The position numbers and the translations under genes are program-made. Under the pieces are notes generated by a model, which was not told where the DNA came from, made no database searches, and saw only the letters and a program-made list of their open reading frames with translations. Shown here piece by piece: positions 22,441 to 35,900 of a stretch of 64,000 nt of DNA. The number at the start of each line of letters is the position of its first letter. The first letter of the stretch is position 1. The DNA is from Polytrichum commune (lineage: Eukaryota; Streptophyta; Polytrichopsida; Polytrichales; Polytrichaceae), in the NCBI GenBank assembly GCA_950295325.1, contig OX485805.1:23485501-23549500 (forward strand), written 5' to 3'.

Positions 22441-24530
22441 GCCATCAAGCCTGTAGAGGATCTGCACCGATTCCACTTCTTCCACATTCTTCGGACCCAA
22501 TTCGGGACAACGGACGTTAAAGTAACCCCCTACGAACTTGTAGGGAGAGGCGGATACTTGCTGGGGTAGACCCCCAGAGGTTTATTTAGGTTTTCTAAAC
22601 CTGACTAAAAACTGCTACCCACCCCACCCAACTTCGACAAAAAAACATTTTGAAGGTCATTTGTCCACAAGTCCCATATTGAGTGCATTTCACCTTCAAG
22701 GTCTAAAATCCAACACATATGTGCACTTCCAATTAGTAAATAAGCAATTGGTTGGGATTTCATTATGGAAGTGAAACCATCAATAAAGCATGTAATTAAC
22801 TTGGAGGTCAAAAACATTACAAAATCCTCATATCTAGTTAAAATCCTCACTATCTAGTCCCGAGCCTAGTTGGCAAATGATGTGGTATGGTTTGAAAGTG
22901 GAGGTCTGAAGCCTCAAGCACCGACCCTCTCATTGGTACCCAGACATGAGGCAAGAATGTAGGACTTTTAAAAGTGTCGCCTCCGGTCCTTGTGATTGGT
23001 TGTTTTTAGTCTTAGCTATGAGGGCACGATGAGCTCCATTAACAAAAACCGATGGTGAGATATATGAGAGTAGTAAGGCATTTGGGGATGGGACAAAAAC
23101 TATCCAACAGGTCATTGCTTGGTAGATAAACAATGAACATGTGCAAAAACTACCCAACTAAAACCTACTCGAAAATCTCCGGAGCAAGTTCTTGTAGGTG
23201 CATTGGGATAGCCGGATGCCTCCGCTCTAACCGAGGAGCTTTACCCAGTTTTCGAGAAAGACTTTGGTTATTTGATGAAGCCAGGTGGGAAGGGGGCATT
23301 GGTATAACCACTTGACGCTTGGCTATACAAGTCCACCAATGGGTGTAACCCCATGACACTTGCTGTAAAAATATCATCTCAAGTGTTTCAATGTGCTACC
23401 CTAAGTGTCATATTGTAAAGAATTATTCAATTCAAGAAGTTACTCATGTTGACAATTAGTGGACAGGACACTTCTAGGCCTTTGAGCAATTTAGTGTACA
23501 TGACTTACAAACTTGATGAGGCATGTATAAATTGTTTATTTGGTCATATATTGGGACCCCCACATCTTTTTTAAGTGTTAGGCGACACTAATACGTGAAA
23601 GTACTGCAATAATCCATGACTTTAGTTATACTCGAATCCAAATTCAAGAGTCACGTTGAGCAATTCTTGCATGAATTATGTTTGTCTTATCTCGTAGTTG
23701 CTTTACACTATAGTGAAGAAGTGCACCGGTCGGTCAAGAAATTCAGCCCAAGACATGGTTATTTGAGGTGAAGGATGGTATGCCGGAGAAGATGAAAAGA
23801 CAATTAAAAACAATGCCTTAAGAAGTCTTGACTGGCCGTAGTGTGACCACCTAGAGGAGAAGTGTATTGGACAACTTCACCAAAAGGAGAAGTTCACTGG
23901 ACAACTTCACAAAATGGTCATAGCTGGCCATAGTAGAAACCTTACCCCCTAATTGACCATTGAATTGAAATGTAAAAAATTGTATTGATAAAAAAATAAA
24001 ATGTATATGGCAATGTTTTAGAACTTCATTCATAACAATAATTTTTTGAAAATATTCCACCTCTATAATACATCCATATTAAGGTAAATAAGTAGGTAAC
24101 ATTATCTTCTTATTGATTTCTAAAGAAATTACATTTTGGTAGTGCAAAAAAATCATCCTTTAGAGAATCAAAGTGGGCTGACCTTGTAAAAAAAGGTCAA
24201 AAAATAAATTCTCCTCACTTTAATTCTTATAATCTTCCAATCCATGTGGTAAAAAAATTTCTAAAAAATTCAATAGATGTATTCAAAAATCCAAAAAAAG
24301 ATCTTATGGTTGGAAATTGAAGGGCATTTTATTTTTCTCTGGCTTTGTTCTTTGTACTTGTAAGGCAAATTTTTAGGGGTCTTTGGAGAACATACTTATA
24401 GTCTTTTAGGAATGAAGAGGAGAAATCCCATATACATTGTAGGAAACACTACCCTTCTCCGCTATATAATACATAAATTATTCTTAATCATCTTCTTCAA
24501 TTTCTTTCTCCTCTATATTGATCTTGAATC
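22441..24530. other. Intergenic sequence, no gene recognised
   Basis: AT-rich, only short open frames on either strand, no RNA gene or repeat family I could tie to others in the window. Confidence 0.4.
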
Positions 24531-25520
24531 ATGGACAATCAAAGACAAAAAAATTCTAGTTTCCTTGTAATCTTTTTGGTTCCGAAGTATGTTATTGTTT
24601 CAGTTATGGCGGTTCCAAAAACCATCATTTATCAACATAATGTTGCAATTACGATGATGATATTTTTATTTATTTGGGAGCAAAGAGAGGTCAGTGTGGA
24701 ATTCGATCGGCCAAATGAATATTTGTCACAATATTTGCTTAAATCGAATAGTGCAAGAATGTTTTAAGACTGTCTACAGATGAGTAGGCCTACATTCACA
24801 TATTTATGTCATTTGCTTGAACCTTTTTTGAACAAAAATAAAAATAAAAATTAGACCTTATATCCCAATAGAGATGAAAATTTAAATATATTACATTGAT
24901 TGGATTCTAGTGATATTTTGCACATACTTGCATATTTATATTGTATATCAAGGCCTAGTGCTTCGATTATTGTTCGAAAAACTTGTGGGGATCAAAACAT
25001 TGTTGGGACCCTTGGTTTTTCAAAGACCAACACTAAGAAGGATGAAGCAAATAGCTACAAAATTTAAGAGTTTGCATAGAATTTCATATATCCTAGGGGC
25101 AATAATTGACATTTACATTCCAATTACTGCTCCAAGCATAGAAAAATCTTGACTTGCATCCTTACAATTTTCTTATGTATCACCATTTGTACTGTCCATT
25201 GTAGTTGAATCGCATGCTTCATTATGGAGCCAGTTTAGTGCCACCATTGATTCAAAAAATCATAGAATTTACATTTGTGTTTATCATTCTCTAAAACCGA
25301 ATTGGCAAGTATACGTTTTTTGTACGATTTAAAAACAGACTCAAACTTCTTTCAACATGCTTCAGTAGTACAAAAAATCCAAGAATTACAACTAACATTC
25401 GTGCCTAAAATTGAACCTATGTATCAACTCCTGCTTAAATTTAAGTATGACATTAGAACACTATGCAATATCATATGCTGGAGGATGTTAAAATGCTTCA
25501 AAACAAACACTCAATCTTAA
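24531..25520 (+). pseudogene. Harbinger/PIF-type transposase fossil
   Basis: Fragments in different frames resemble HARBI1-like transposases. Around 24,770-24,830 a DCLQMSRPTFTYLCHLLEPF segment corresponds to the conserved FRMSxxTFxxL helix. At about 25,065-25,140 FKSLHRISYILGAIIDIYIP fits the F..L.GIPyxxGAIDGTHIP block that carries the first catalytic Asp. Many stops and frameshifts separate them and the later catalytic blocks are unrecognisable. It could have mobilised the Tourist-like MITEs in this window's family; that is inference. Confidence 0.55.
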
Positions 25521-25740
25521 AAAATGATCTTGAAATGTTTAAGATAACACATGTTTGGATAGTGTGGGATGGATATGGAAACAATACATGGACATTTTGA
25601 GCATGAAAGAAGAGAAAAGAAGGTTGGTGTAAACTAACTAGAAATATTAATGGATGATTGAATATTTTAACCACATGTGCCAGTGTGTAAGCAGAAGATG
25701 ATAGAAACAAAACAACTCCTAGTTAAAGATGAATGGACTG

Positions 25741-26045
25741 AAGTAAAACAATTCCAAATTTATAATATGTGCACTAGAGTTTGACAACTCTACATTTAGT
25801 GCATTTGAATTAGACCATTCCAGATTGACATAATATGCACATGAGTTAGACAACTCTCGATAAGGTGCACTAGAATTAGACAGTTCTAAATATAAGAACA
25901 GATGAATGGATCAAGTTGGAATTAGACAGTTCCAACTAAAAGATTGGATGGATGAATCAAGTTGGAATTAAATATTTTTAACTAAAAGAATGAATGGATG
26001 AATCAACTTGGAATTAAACACTTCCAATTGGAAGAATGTGATTGA
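25741..26045. repeat. Degenerate short tandem repeats
   Basis: Units related to GAATTAGACARTTCCAA and, from about 25,900, about 50-bp units with ATGGATGAATCAAGTTGGAA are repeated at least three times with mutations. Non-coding. Confidence 0.55.
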
Positions 26046-26577
26046 ATTAAGAGATGGAAAAAAATTCTAGAAGAACATAAGATAGAATCGTAGTAGAACT
26101 AAAAGATAGACCTATGAATAGAATATTTTTATTATATGTGAAAATAGAAAGTAAAAGTAGTGCCTTTGACATAAGAGGAAGCTCAGGGGAAGAAAGAAGA
26201 TACTTATTATTTTGTATGGTCGGTTGGTTGAGCTTAGACCAAGATCTAATTGGTCTATGATTGTAATTAAATGCTACCAAAACAAAATTGAGTTCTTTAA
26301 CTCATCATTTTGATTGATAATTGTTATTATGAAAGTTAGTAACAAACTTGTGGGAAGTTTGTTACAGTTGGTGAAGTGTAGGGATAAGACTTTGAATCCA
26401 CGAGGTCTATGGTTCGATGCTTAATGACGTTGTTTTGTCAAATTGAAGCCCCTTCGATTTAAAGACCAAATTGGGGGGGGGGGGTGAGAAGGGGGACACA
26501 TATTGGGGCCAATCAGGCCTTTCTTGGCTGTGAGCAAAGGTGAAGGCAAAGGTAAAGACATCAAATAGCATACTTTT

Positions 26578-26618
26578 TTCTTCTTCTTCTTCTTCTTTTT
26601 TTTTTTTTTTTTTTTTTG
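26578..26618. repeat. (TTC)n and poly(T) tract
   Basis: TTC repeats run into about 20 T; a 10-base G run sits nearby at about 26,474. Confidence 0.9.
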
Positions 26619-28514
26619 CTGGGGCTTTCTTTTTTCCTATTGCATCCCTCTTATTCTTTTTAGTATTGACATAATAGAGACTTTTGAAGCACTTGTGGGC
26701 TTTCTTGAGTTTTGCTCTCCAAATTTGTGGCTAAGTTACTATGCTTTTGTCTTTGTTTGTTTGATATAATCGTTGAGTTACATATTGTGGATGAAAATTT
26801 TATTCAATGACTTTCTCTTTGGAAAGTGAAAATTAATTTTATGTGTAATAAAGGCCTATTTAAGTCTTAGTTTATGTTTTTGTATATGTAGTGGAGGCAT
26901 TTATCACATCAAATAAAAAAAGCTTAGTATAAATATATGAGTCCACTTTCTCGCATGCTATTAGTACATGTATATTTGTTTTTCTCTATAAACTTCTTGT
27001 ATATAGAGGGTTTCATTTCATAGTGACCCACTCACACCATTTAAGTTTCTAGTGAAGAGTCCACCCCACATGGTCAAAACTGATTTGCTAAGCCAATCAT
27101 GCATACCGCCAATTCAAATGGGATTCAAAAATAGGAATCAGCCACAGGGTTGGTTTGGGCACCCTCTACTTTAACTTCAGATTTGTTGTGTACCATGAGG
27201 ATGCACCTTTTATAACATGTATGAGTACACTTGAGTGCACAAAAGGGGTATTAATTTGAATTTTTTCCATACTACGTATACATATGCTACAAAATTTATA
27301 ACTTCTAGTGATGTACATGTACGGAGGACCTCTAGAAAACATATAACATGTGTACTTGTAAGGTAGGGTCACTAGACTTTATGGGAGAAGTATTTAATAT
27401 TATATGAAACTAGCATGAATATTCTTCTCATTCCTTATCTCATCCATATATGTATGAAAGAGGTGTGTAGTATTAGGGTTTTGAAAAAAGTAGTTGAGCT
27501 GAGAACAAGGGTTGCAAGAGGAATGCCTAGCACTTCTTTGTGGTTGATGCAAGTCATTGTGGGTGGTTGATGCCTTTGTTAGATCATGGGCAACATCGAA
27601 ATTGCGAAGGTGTTGAAAGCCGGGTGGGTTTTGTCTCAATCGTTTTCATGTCACTGGTAAACCTCCAATGTGTGCAACAATCTGGATGAAGCATTTAGGG
27701 ATCGCAATTCTTGCAAGTTCTAGGATCAAGAATGGAGATCAGTTTATGTTGGTACCAAAAAGAAACCAACAATAGGTGGACTTATGATCTTACGGATCAT
27801 TTGATAATAGATTTAGAAACAAGAATTGCATTGGCTTCTATGACATACATTATAAGCTTAGATGCTTATAAGCTACATCCAGGGGATGAAAAAGTCTTCA
27901 TTGGTTTTATTAATGACTGCTAGGGTTTTACATTGTACATATGATGCGGGTTCATTATTATTCAAACTAATTAAGCGTGATTATATGTAATCATGCCTTA
28001 TTAACTGTAATTGAGCACAAGGCCTAAGTTTTTTCGAAGTGGTCTAAGTGGCCTTCAAAATGTTTTTTTCAAAGTTGGGCGGGACGGGGCGGACAGTAGT
28101 TTTCGGTTGGGTTCAAAAAATCTCAAAAAATCTCTGGGGGGCTGCCCCATCTTGTATTTGCCTTCCCTCTACAAGTTCATAGGGGGTACTTTAACGTCCA
28201 CCGGTCAATTCTTACATGCCCAATTGGAATTCACCACATGTACTAACCTCAAACACCTTCTACAATATACTTCCAAGGCCAAATTGCTATTTGAATATAA
28301 AACATTAAAGGCTACCTTGAGTTACATATTCCTGACAAGTGGATCCCATCTATTGGAAGATAGGCAACCCAATGTTTGCATGCACAATCCATGACGTCAG
28401 CTATTCATCATGGCTCATGAAACGCCATTCGCATGTTCTCTTCCTATTTCCTCCTTTTTTTATCCCGTTTTATTTCTACTGGCAAGTGGAGGCAAGGACA
28501 ATGAACGGGTATTT
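26619..28514. other. Intergenic sequence, no gene recognised
   Basis: Short open frames only (largest about 127 codons at 28,011-28,394, low-complexity start, no known domain). Confidence 0.4.
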
Positions 28515-28597
28515 GGGCGAACCAATCCATAGACTCGTTCTTTGTTGGATGCCTAGACCCTTGCCTCCAAGGAACCAGTGTAGGGGTTGTTTCGCCC
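28515..28597. mobile_element. 83-bp foldback element
   Basis: The left end GGGCGAACCAATCCATAGAC and the reverse complement of the right end, GGGCGAAACAACCCCTACAC, match over about 28 bp with few mismatches, so nearly the whole element folds back. No clear target duplication. It is the same sequence that forms half of each unit of the 21.4-22.4-kb array, here as a single dispersed copy. Confidence 0.7.
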
Positions 28598-28847
28598 CAG
28601 CCCCAGCCATGAACAGGGAGAACTGGTTGCTTCACTAAAATATGATATTTTGTGTCACTTGCTATTTGGATTTACACAGTACATTAGATATGATACCTAA
28701 TGTTTGATTATGTTTAATGTTGTTACCACCCTACCATGCTCAACACTAATTTTCAATTTCTCGATAGTTAGTGTCAGACATAAATGTGCCCCTATCTTCC
28801 CTATTGCCACCTCCCTTCTAGTGAAGCACTCTTCTTCGATCGCTTCA

Positions 28848-28848
28848 A

Positions 28849-28889
<41 letters not shown>
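28848..28889. repeat. (CT)n microsatellite
   Basis: CT repeat with two TTT interruptions. Confidence 0.95.
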
Positions 28890-29266
28890 CTTTTATCATT
28901 GTTATTTTTTTCCATATCCTTACTAACACTAAATTCAAACATGTAACTTCCGCATATTACCATAGTAGATATTTAGTGTTTGAGTTTACATTTAATGTTA
29001 CTTACTTTCATAGGGTTATTGACATTTAGTGTATGCGTTCATATTTAGCATATCAAACACTAAATATCATATTTAGTGTAGTGCTATATCTTTTTACTAT
29101 TGTTGTCATGTTTTTACCAAGTAAAGTTGCTATTGTTCTATAACATCCAAACAACCAATTTCACATAATTCGGTGAAATATGATATATTCATTAAAATAG
29201 ATATAACATTGCGTAACTCCAAATAATAAACGACACTAAATATCATATTCAGTAGTGTAGTTAAAA

Positions 29267-29443
29267 ATGAACCGGTTGAGTTTGAGAAAGAGCCGGTTGG
29301 AGTTCCAAGACACTAGGAAAACCGCCAACCGCTTTAGAGGAGTCTATAGAATTTGCCCCAATTTAATAAAGGAAAAAAAAACTGACAGGTGTCAACATGT
29401 CACCGGTTGGAGTTGGAAACACTACTAGGATCTCGACCGATTA
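29267..29443 (-). repeat. CCGGTT-rich dispersed repeat, antisense copy
   Basis: On the minus strand it gives GATCCTAGTAGTG, CCGGTGACATGTTGACA, TCTATAGACTCCTCTAAA and TCAAACTCAACCGGTTCAT in the same order as the plus-strand copies at 57,646 and 60,420. No coding capacity. Confidence 0.7.
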
Positions 29444-29874
29444 TGCCCTAAAATCCCCCCATCACGATTGTCGATGTTAGTAAAAGAAGAAAATTATGAG
29501 CACGATTCGTGTGGGAACTGTAAACAACCGGAATGAAATCTGGTGGACATTTGGTGCCCAAAACAAAAACAAAAAAGGGATCAAAGAAAATAAGCATCAT
29601 GGAACCTGGATTTTTTGAACTGCGGAATGGGGCATATGATTTGGCAAATAGAATCCCATATTTTGGTCTATAGTGATCAGTTGAAATATCCTTTGATTTG
29701 ATGGAAAAAAAAACAAAAAGAAAACAAATAGAAAAGAAGCCTCTCTCAATCAAGAGGATAAGTTCTCAAAGTAGGCCTGTAAGTTCTTCACGCATATTCC
29801 CTGAAAATCTCTTCTTCCATGTTGCCAGAATATACATTATTATTTTACTTCCTTGTCGACATATTATACACTCA

Positions 29875-30365
29875 GGGCCACTTCACACATGAGCCAAGAG
29901 CCGTGACCATGAAATTGTGAGAGCCCAAAAGAAAGTGTCCAAAGGCCGTCCCAACACGCCTCCAAAATCATGTAGTGTGGTCCATGTAGTGTGAAGTCAT
30001 ATGTGACCGGACCCTCGACCAAATGCTATTTCAATGAATTTTTATCCATGTGGGTCCTCGTGCATGATAAAGTAGAATAAACCAACGGTTGTGAGCGTTC
30101 GGAGTGCCATGGTCTCCCAACGGTTTCGTGTTAGGCCTACCTCCAAGAGGTGGTTTTTGAAAATAGTCCAAGTGACCGTGAAACATGATCCATTCGATGC
30201 CCTGTAGGAGTCCATGTAGACTTTACATCCATCTTACACTCACGTACTCCGTTGGTCCCTCAAGCGTAGTGTGAAGGGAACTTGGACCGGCTCCGCCTTT
30301 TCCACCAATGAGAGTGCTTGAAGTGTAAGGGTCATGGGCTCTTAGTCTCGTGTGTGAAGTGGCCC
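29875..30365. mobile_element. 491-bp inverted-repeat MITE, copy A
   Basis: The left end GGGCCACTTCACACATGAGC matches the reverse complement of the right end GGGCCACTTCACACACGAGA, and both continue AAGAGCC. It is flanked by TCA on both sides (29,872-29,874 and 30,366-30,368). A second copy lies at 58,369-58,865. A 3-bp duplication and GGGCC terminus fit PIF/Harbinger-type MITEs, though TCA is not the usual TWA target. Confidence 0.75.
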
Positions 30366-30707
30366 TCAACCATTGAAGGTACGAGGATGGATATGTGCAA
30401 TTAGGTTGCCCCACACTAATACATCGATGTTCCACACTATTTTGAACATCTATGACCACGTTACAAAATACAACAATTATTATTTTACCGTGGTTGCTAT
30501 ACGGGTGAATGAATAAAAGTTGTAATTTTTTTGTAATCTGATTTTGACCCAACATAATTCACATGGGTCAAAGGGGCAACCTATTTATGAAGGCAACCTG
30601 ATTGCACATATCGTTGTCTATCAACATAAAATCAATGTTGAATCGATTTTATGTTGATCGTTGTCCATCAACATAAAATCAATGTTGAATTTAACCCACA
30701 AAGTGGA

Positions 30708-32206
30708 CGGAGATGGGGAGTGAGCTTGGATTGGTTTACTTGTAGACAACACCAAGGCTTCGCGGGATCTAAGATATGGGGGCACATAAGCAAGGCCTGG
30801 AAGGTAATGGTTAATGGGACCTATCAACTTCCCCCTCGCACTAGGATGGAATTACTGCATTCAAATATATGGTGGTCAGAGGGCGTAGATCTCCTCAATA
30901 AAGGAATAGATTACACTAAAGGCCTACATCTCTATCGCAAAGGAATCCGGTGTGTGGACAACGTTTGGGATAGCACGCAACAAGAATTTCTCACATGAGA
31001 GAGAGCACAAGGTAAATTTAAGCTTACTAACCTTGAACAAGGAGACTGGGAGGAGGTGACGGATGAAATCTCTCGAAAGTGGCGCCAATTACTGGAATCC
31101 GAGGAAGATACCACGTATGCCGGTCAATGGCTAGGTCTCTACATAGGCAGGGAAGAAGACCCGGCCTTAGTCATTAGATGCGATGAGGATTTCACTCCCG
31201 AGTGCTTTCAACGGAAAACCCTTACATTGCCTCTTCCGGTGCAATGCTTTACGGTTGGAAAACACTCAAGATGCCTCAGGGAGTGGGAAAACCCTCAAGG
31301 AGAACTTGAAGGTTTCTTTCACAAGGTCAAGATTATGCACACTAACAGGGGGCCTAAGAAGGACGGGAAAAGGGAGGAAATTATTTTCTTCTATGGCAAA
31401 CTTGCCACTCTAGGGTGGGACCCGGACAGATGGAGGTGGATCGATGGCGGTCGGTTTCTGGACTATACCACCAAGGATGGATGTGCCAACATCCTTAATA
31501 GGAACCCAGGCACCACACGGGCGGGAGACAAATGGCAAGGTTATCTCCCAAGGAACTATAGGTTTCACTGGTCACATGTGTGGGATCCGTTACGGTCGGG
31601 TAAGGAAGCCGCGTTTATTTGGTCAATATGGCATAAGGCGGTGGCCGTTAATGATTGGAGGGCACGCATTGCTCCGGCCTCAATTTCCAAACAATGTGTG
31701 CTTTGCCTTCCTAACACTAGTGAATCAGTCAAACACAAATTTTGGGACTGCATTCAAGCTAGACGGGCATGGAGATGGGCTACATATATCATGCACGAAC
31801 TCTGCGGGGTTAGATCCGGAAACTATGATTGCTTCAATTGGAAACAAGTGATTTTTGAGGAAAGAATTCCCAAGAGATATGGGAAAATGGTTAAAATTTG
31901 GCACCTTCTTAGGGGCATTACCCTTTGGACTATTTGGATTGAACGGAATGACAAAGTTTTCAACCAGATACAATGGCATGAATCTAAGGTTAAGCAATAG
32001 ATTTGGGATGCGTTGATTATCTATGCCAAGATGGCTTGGAAAAGGGTGGTGGCACAAGTTAAGATTAGTAGCTTCTCAAAAATGACTATGTTGCGCGGCT
32101 TCGACAAGACTTGGGGGCGAGGAGCGTTCTTTGTCGTGGACAAGATATGCATGTCAATTGGAACTGGAGAAGACACCGTAGGTAGGTTGGCGAGGCCCCT
32201 TCGGGG
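30708..32206 (+). pseudogene. L1-type LINE ORF2 C-terminal fragment
   Basis: One frame from about 30,708 to 32,206 with two interruptions (TGA 30,996 and TAG 31,998); reading resumes in frame after each (ERAQGKFKLTNLEQGDWEEV; IWDALIIYAKMAWKRV). It contains the plant reverse-transcriptase zinc-binding domain: FIWSIWHKAVAVNDWRARI, then CVLC, SVKHKFWDC, AWRWA. The RT and endonuclease are missing, so the copy is 5'-truncated as LINE insertions often are. It belongs to a different LINE lineage from the 14.6-kb element (no RNase H or RLE, different base composition). Confidence 0.8.
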
Positions 32207-32210
32207 GTTA

Positions 32211-32986
32211 TAATGGGATTGTCTACATTTAATTGTCTACATAATCCAATCTCTTTTAAAGATATGCATTTTCTAGTGTATGTTCTTAGATCCACATCTA
32301 ATCACACAACCCTCAAATATAGGTGTCCAATCATGATAAGTAACTGATTTAGGCCCACATATGCTAGGCCTTTTGGAAGAAGAACTCGGTTGTGTTGTGT
32401 GCATTGAACCTTCAAACTTTGCATTGTTTGGTAAGAGGAAGAAGTCATTTCTCCCCAAAAAACAAGTACACCATTTATGATATTTGGTGTCATGTACACT
32501 ATTTGCGAAAGGCCTAAACTAGATGTCTAGAGGGCTCAAAGTGTCACGTCTACTAAATGCCAATGTGTTACCATTTGTCAACATGAGTAGCTTTCTAAGT
32601 GACAAATTATTTACACCATGACATTTAGCTTAGCACATTAGGATACTTGAGATGATAGTTTTGCATTTTAGTGGGCAAGGGGAAGATATTATTGAGCATA
32701 CTAATGGCAGGTGTCATGTGTTTTCATTTCAGTATAGAAGAAGATGATTTTGAGCATACTATTGTCAAGTGTCATTTGTGTACACTTTAGTCAACTTGTA
32801 GACCATTGTGTAACATTGTGTACACTTCATTTTACGCCTCTGACACTCACGGGTAGATCACTTTAAGTTAGTGCATTTTAAAAACGACGTGCGGCATAAT
32901 ATAGAGAGGATTAAAATCATTTGAAATAAAAATCATAAAGGAATTCCAAATAATGAAGGGGCCATTAAATGTAGACAATCCCATTA
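32211..32986. mobile_element. Inverted-repeat element, about 776 bp
   Basis: TAATGGGATTGTCTACATTT at the left is matched by its reverse complement at the right (ending at 32,986), about 23 bp perfect and flanked by TA on each side. No transposase frame inside. It abuts the 3' end of the LINE fragment. Possibly a Tc1/mariner-like MITE. Confidence 0.6.
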
Positions 32987-35900
32987 TAAGTAAGTTAGAT
33001 GGACATAAAACGTGGGCCATTATTTTTTTGTAAAATTAATATAGGGGTTGAAGATAAGGATCCTAGAAGGTATGTTTAGTATGGTATGTAAATGGGTTTA
33101 GGACTCACGGGGATGGATGATAATTGGTATTACTTTGCTATGGTCTCCTATGTGTTTTCTTCATAACTTTGTTTGCAATGGTATTACTGTTTGCACCCTT
33201 CTTTGTTTCCATGCTTTCCCTCAACACTCGTCAATTGCATTAGGAAGTAGATTAGCTTTTATTACTTAAAAGGAATATAGAGTACAAAAAATTGCAGTGA
33301 CTTGGACAATATAAGTAATGGAAGGGTGCAAACAAATGGGCCATTTTTGAAATTTAAGTAATTATAGGGAGGCTTTAATTCAACCCTTGAAGTTAAATAG
33401 CCCCAAAACAAAACAAAAAAAACCCAGCTGCACGTGGTGCACAAAAATGCCTTAGAGTGATCTACCCGTGCTGACACTAAATACCATAAATAATGTAGTT
33501 CACAAAAAAACTAACTGAGTGGAAAATGGATAGTGCATGAGATATAACACTAGAACGGACACATCCTTAATGAATTGGTACAATCCTTGTGAGTAGAAAT
33601 GTGAAACCTATTGATGAAACGAGGATATGCATTAGTATGTGGATGTTATTCAATTAATTTTTCATGTTCTCCAATTGTCTTGTATTAATAAATCTACGAT
33701 GAAGCATCAGCAAAAATCGGATTTAAAATCGGACCTTTGGTTTGGTTATGTTCATTGGAAGTGCATGCTTGTTGATCCTTAACTGCATGCATAGATCCTC
33801 CTACGTGTGTTCACTATTGAGTGTCGAGTAGTGAATAGAATTTGACAACATAGTGCAATATTTTCTAAACATGTGTCATTATGGTGTGCATTTATGAATC
33901 CCCTGAGAGGTCCACCACTCCGCGGGGTAATTTTTAATTAGAATTTTAGCATTAAAAGTTAGAATTGATAGGGAATTGGAGAAAAAATTGTTCATTTAAG
34001 CATTTAAATCCAAAAAGGGGAAGGTGAATCACCGAGGACTTCATGCATTCACCCATGAAAGGAAAAAATAACTAGTTAAGGTAGGGTTAGTCAAAATGAC
34101 ATTTTAAATAGTGGTAGAAATTAGCTAAGTTAGAAAAAATTACTAACTAGGAAACAAACTAGCTCAGTTAACATACAAAACTTCTTTATTTCTTTAGAGG
34201 TAAGTTAGAGTTCATGTTTTAGGAGTTGAGATATTATAGATCTTGACGGCTGATGAGATAAGTGCTCAATTTATTATTTCAAATCAAACATTTATCATTT
34301 TCATCTTGAAGAGCTTTTTGTAGCTATTCATAGCCGTTTTCCGTTTGTGATTTGGTTGAGGGAGCAAATAGTTATGAATTTCAAAAGTCGGAGTATAAAG
34401 TAGGATGTGCTTTAATATTATATTTTTCCAAGTAGAGCTTTTATTTGAATTTCTAAGGCCATTCAAAATGTTTGATTTGATCAAATGATGAATTAGATAT
34501 GAATTTTCAAAGATTGGATATATAATTGGGCACTTCTAGTTGACTGCTTGCGTTAGAGTGAGGCTGTTGGATCCATCTCGGCTTACCTTCTTCAATTCAC
34601 ATTATTTATATATATATATATATAATTATTTTTCCAAAGGTATATCATAAGCCCCAATCCGACTAATAATGAATTAGTTATGAATTCTTGAAGTTGGAGG
34701 TTAGATACGTGGAGGTGGAAGGAGTGGTTGAATGGACATTGTGTTTCCAAGCCTCGTAACTTTTGCAATTCTTATCCGATTGGGGTGGATTTTAGGTCTC
34801 TGAAAAGCAAATGACATGTGCTAGCGAATTAATTATGTTGAAGCCATAATTATAGTTTATAAAAATGATATTTTGACCATTTAACAATCTACGTTCCACA
34901 ACTAAATTAGCTACAAGGAAGGAGATGAGGTCAAATCTCGGGAAGTGTAGTAGAACTGGGAGCGTCCATTGAAAGGTGAAGGGAAGTGCTCGAAACATAT
35001 TTTTGAGGATTGGGAGTAAAACAAAGAAGTAGCGGCTCGGCCTACATCAAGCCAAACCGAACAAGGAGCACTAAGGTAAGCCAAGTAATCCTAGCATTTC
35101 AATTCAGATTGGAGGGAGTGTGGCCAAGGTGTGCATTTCTAAACCCACTCATCTATCTTGTAAGGTCGAGTAATTCAACCACTTGACCGCTAAGGGAGGT
35201 ATTCAACTCTGTTGTTCTCGGGGCCCCTAGGTATATTTCGTGGTGGTAACTTTGATTATTAAAATAATTTTGTTTGTGGTGAAGTTGGATTAATCACCGG
35301 CATGGCCACTCTACATGTTGTTGGTGGAAATATAGGGTTAATGATTTACGAATTCATTATTGTGTTGTTGGCCCTATGAATTGAGAATTATAACTCAAAC
35401 TTTGAAGATTATGCAATAGGTTGAATCTACTGGTTGTCTATTACTGTGATCTCATTTTGTTGCATTTTGTGGTTATTTGCACTTAACGAGAAAATAACCA
35501 CCAAACCTACTGTGAACCCTTATTGGTAGGATAATCCGAATCATGAATTTAATTCGGTAGGGTGATTTCACCCTTTGGACCGTTGAAGTCGGAAGGGTTT
35601 AAGCTATCACTCGACCTTCAAAGGACTTGCATGAGGCCCTAGAAGGTTCCAAGCTAAGGGATGCATCAACTAGGTAAGGGGTGATGTCTAAGGCATAAAT
35701 ATAACAAGATAGAATGTGTAAACGAAATTAACTAAGTAAGAAGGAAGTTGTATAAAAGGTGGGACTTAAACGAAATCCCCCCGCTTAGGATATCTAAATA
35801 TAACTATATAAGGAAGTAGGAATGCATTGAACGGTCGATCAAACTGTCGCTCTTCTGTCCACTGAGCTAGGGGTGGTATGAGTCACACCCAGTTGGTGTG

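Noticed and set aside
21274..22569. Plus-strand frames with repeated HQAWIWANQPIHSFFVGCLNP-like phrases suggesting a repeat protein
   Set aside because: They are translations of the 157-bp tandem array. Frames overlap and shift, and the array derives from a non-coding foldback element.
26338..26420. tRNA-derived SINE head
   Set aside because: A B-box-like GGTTCGATGC and an anticodon-like stem are visible, but the A box is poor and no tail or target duplication was found.
35833..35880. Minus-strand tRNA-like A box
   Set aside because: No B box or acceptor stem at the required distance.
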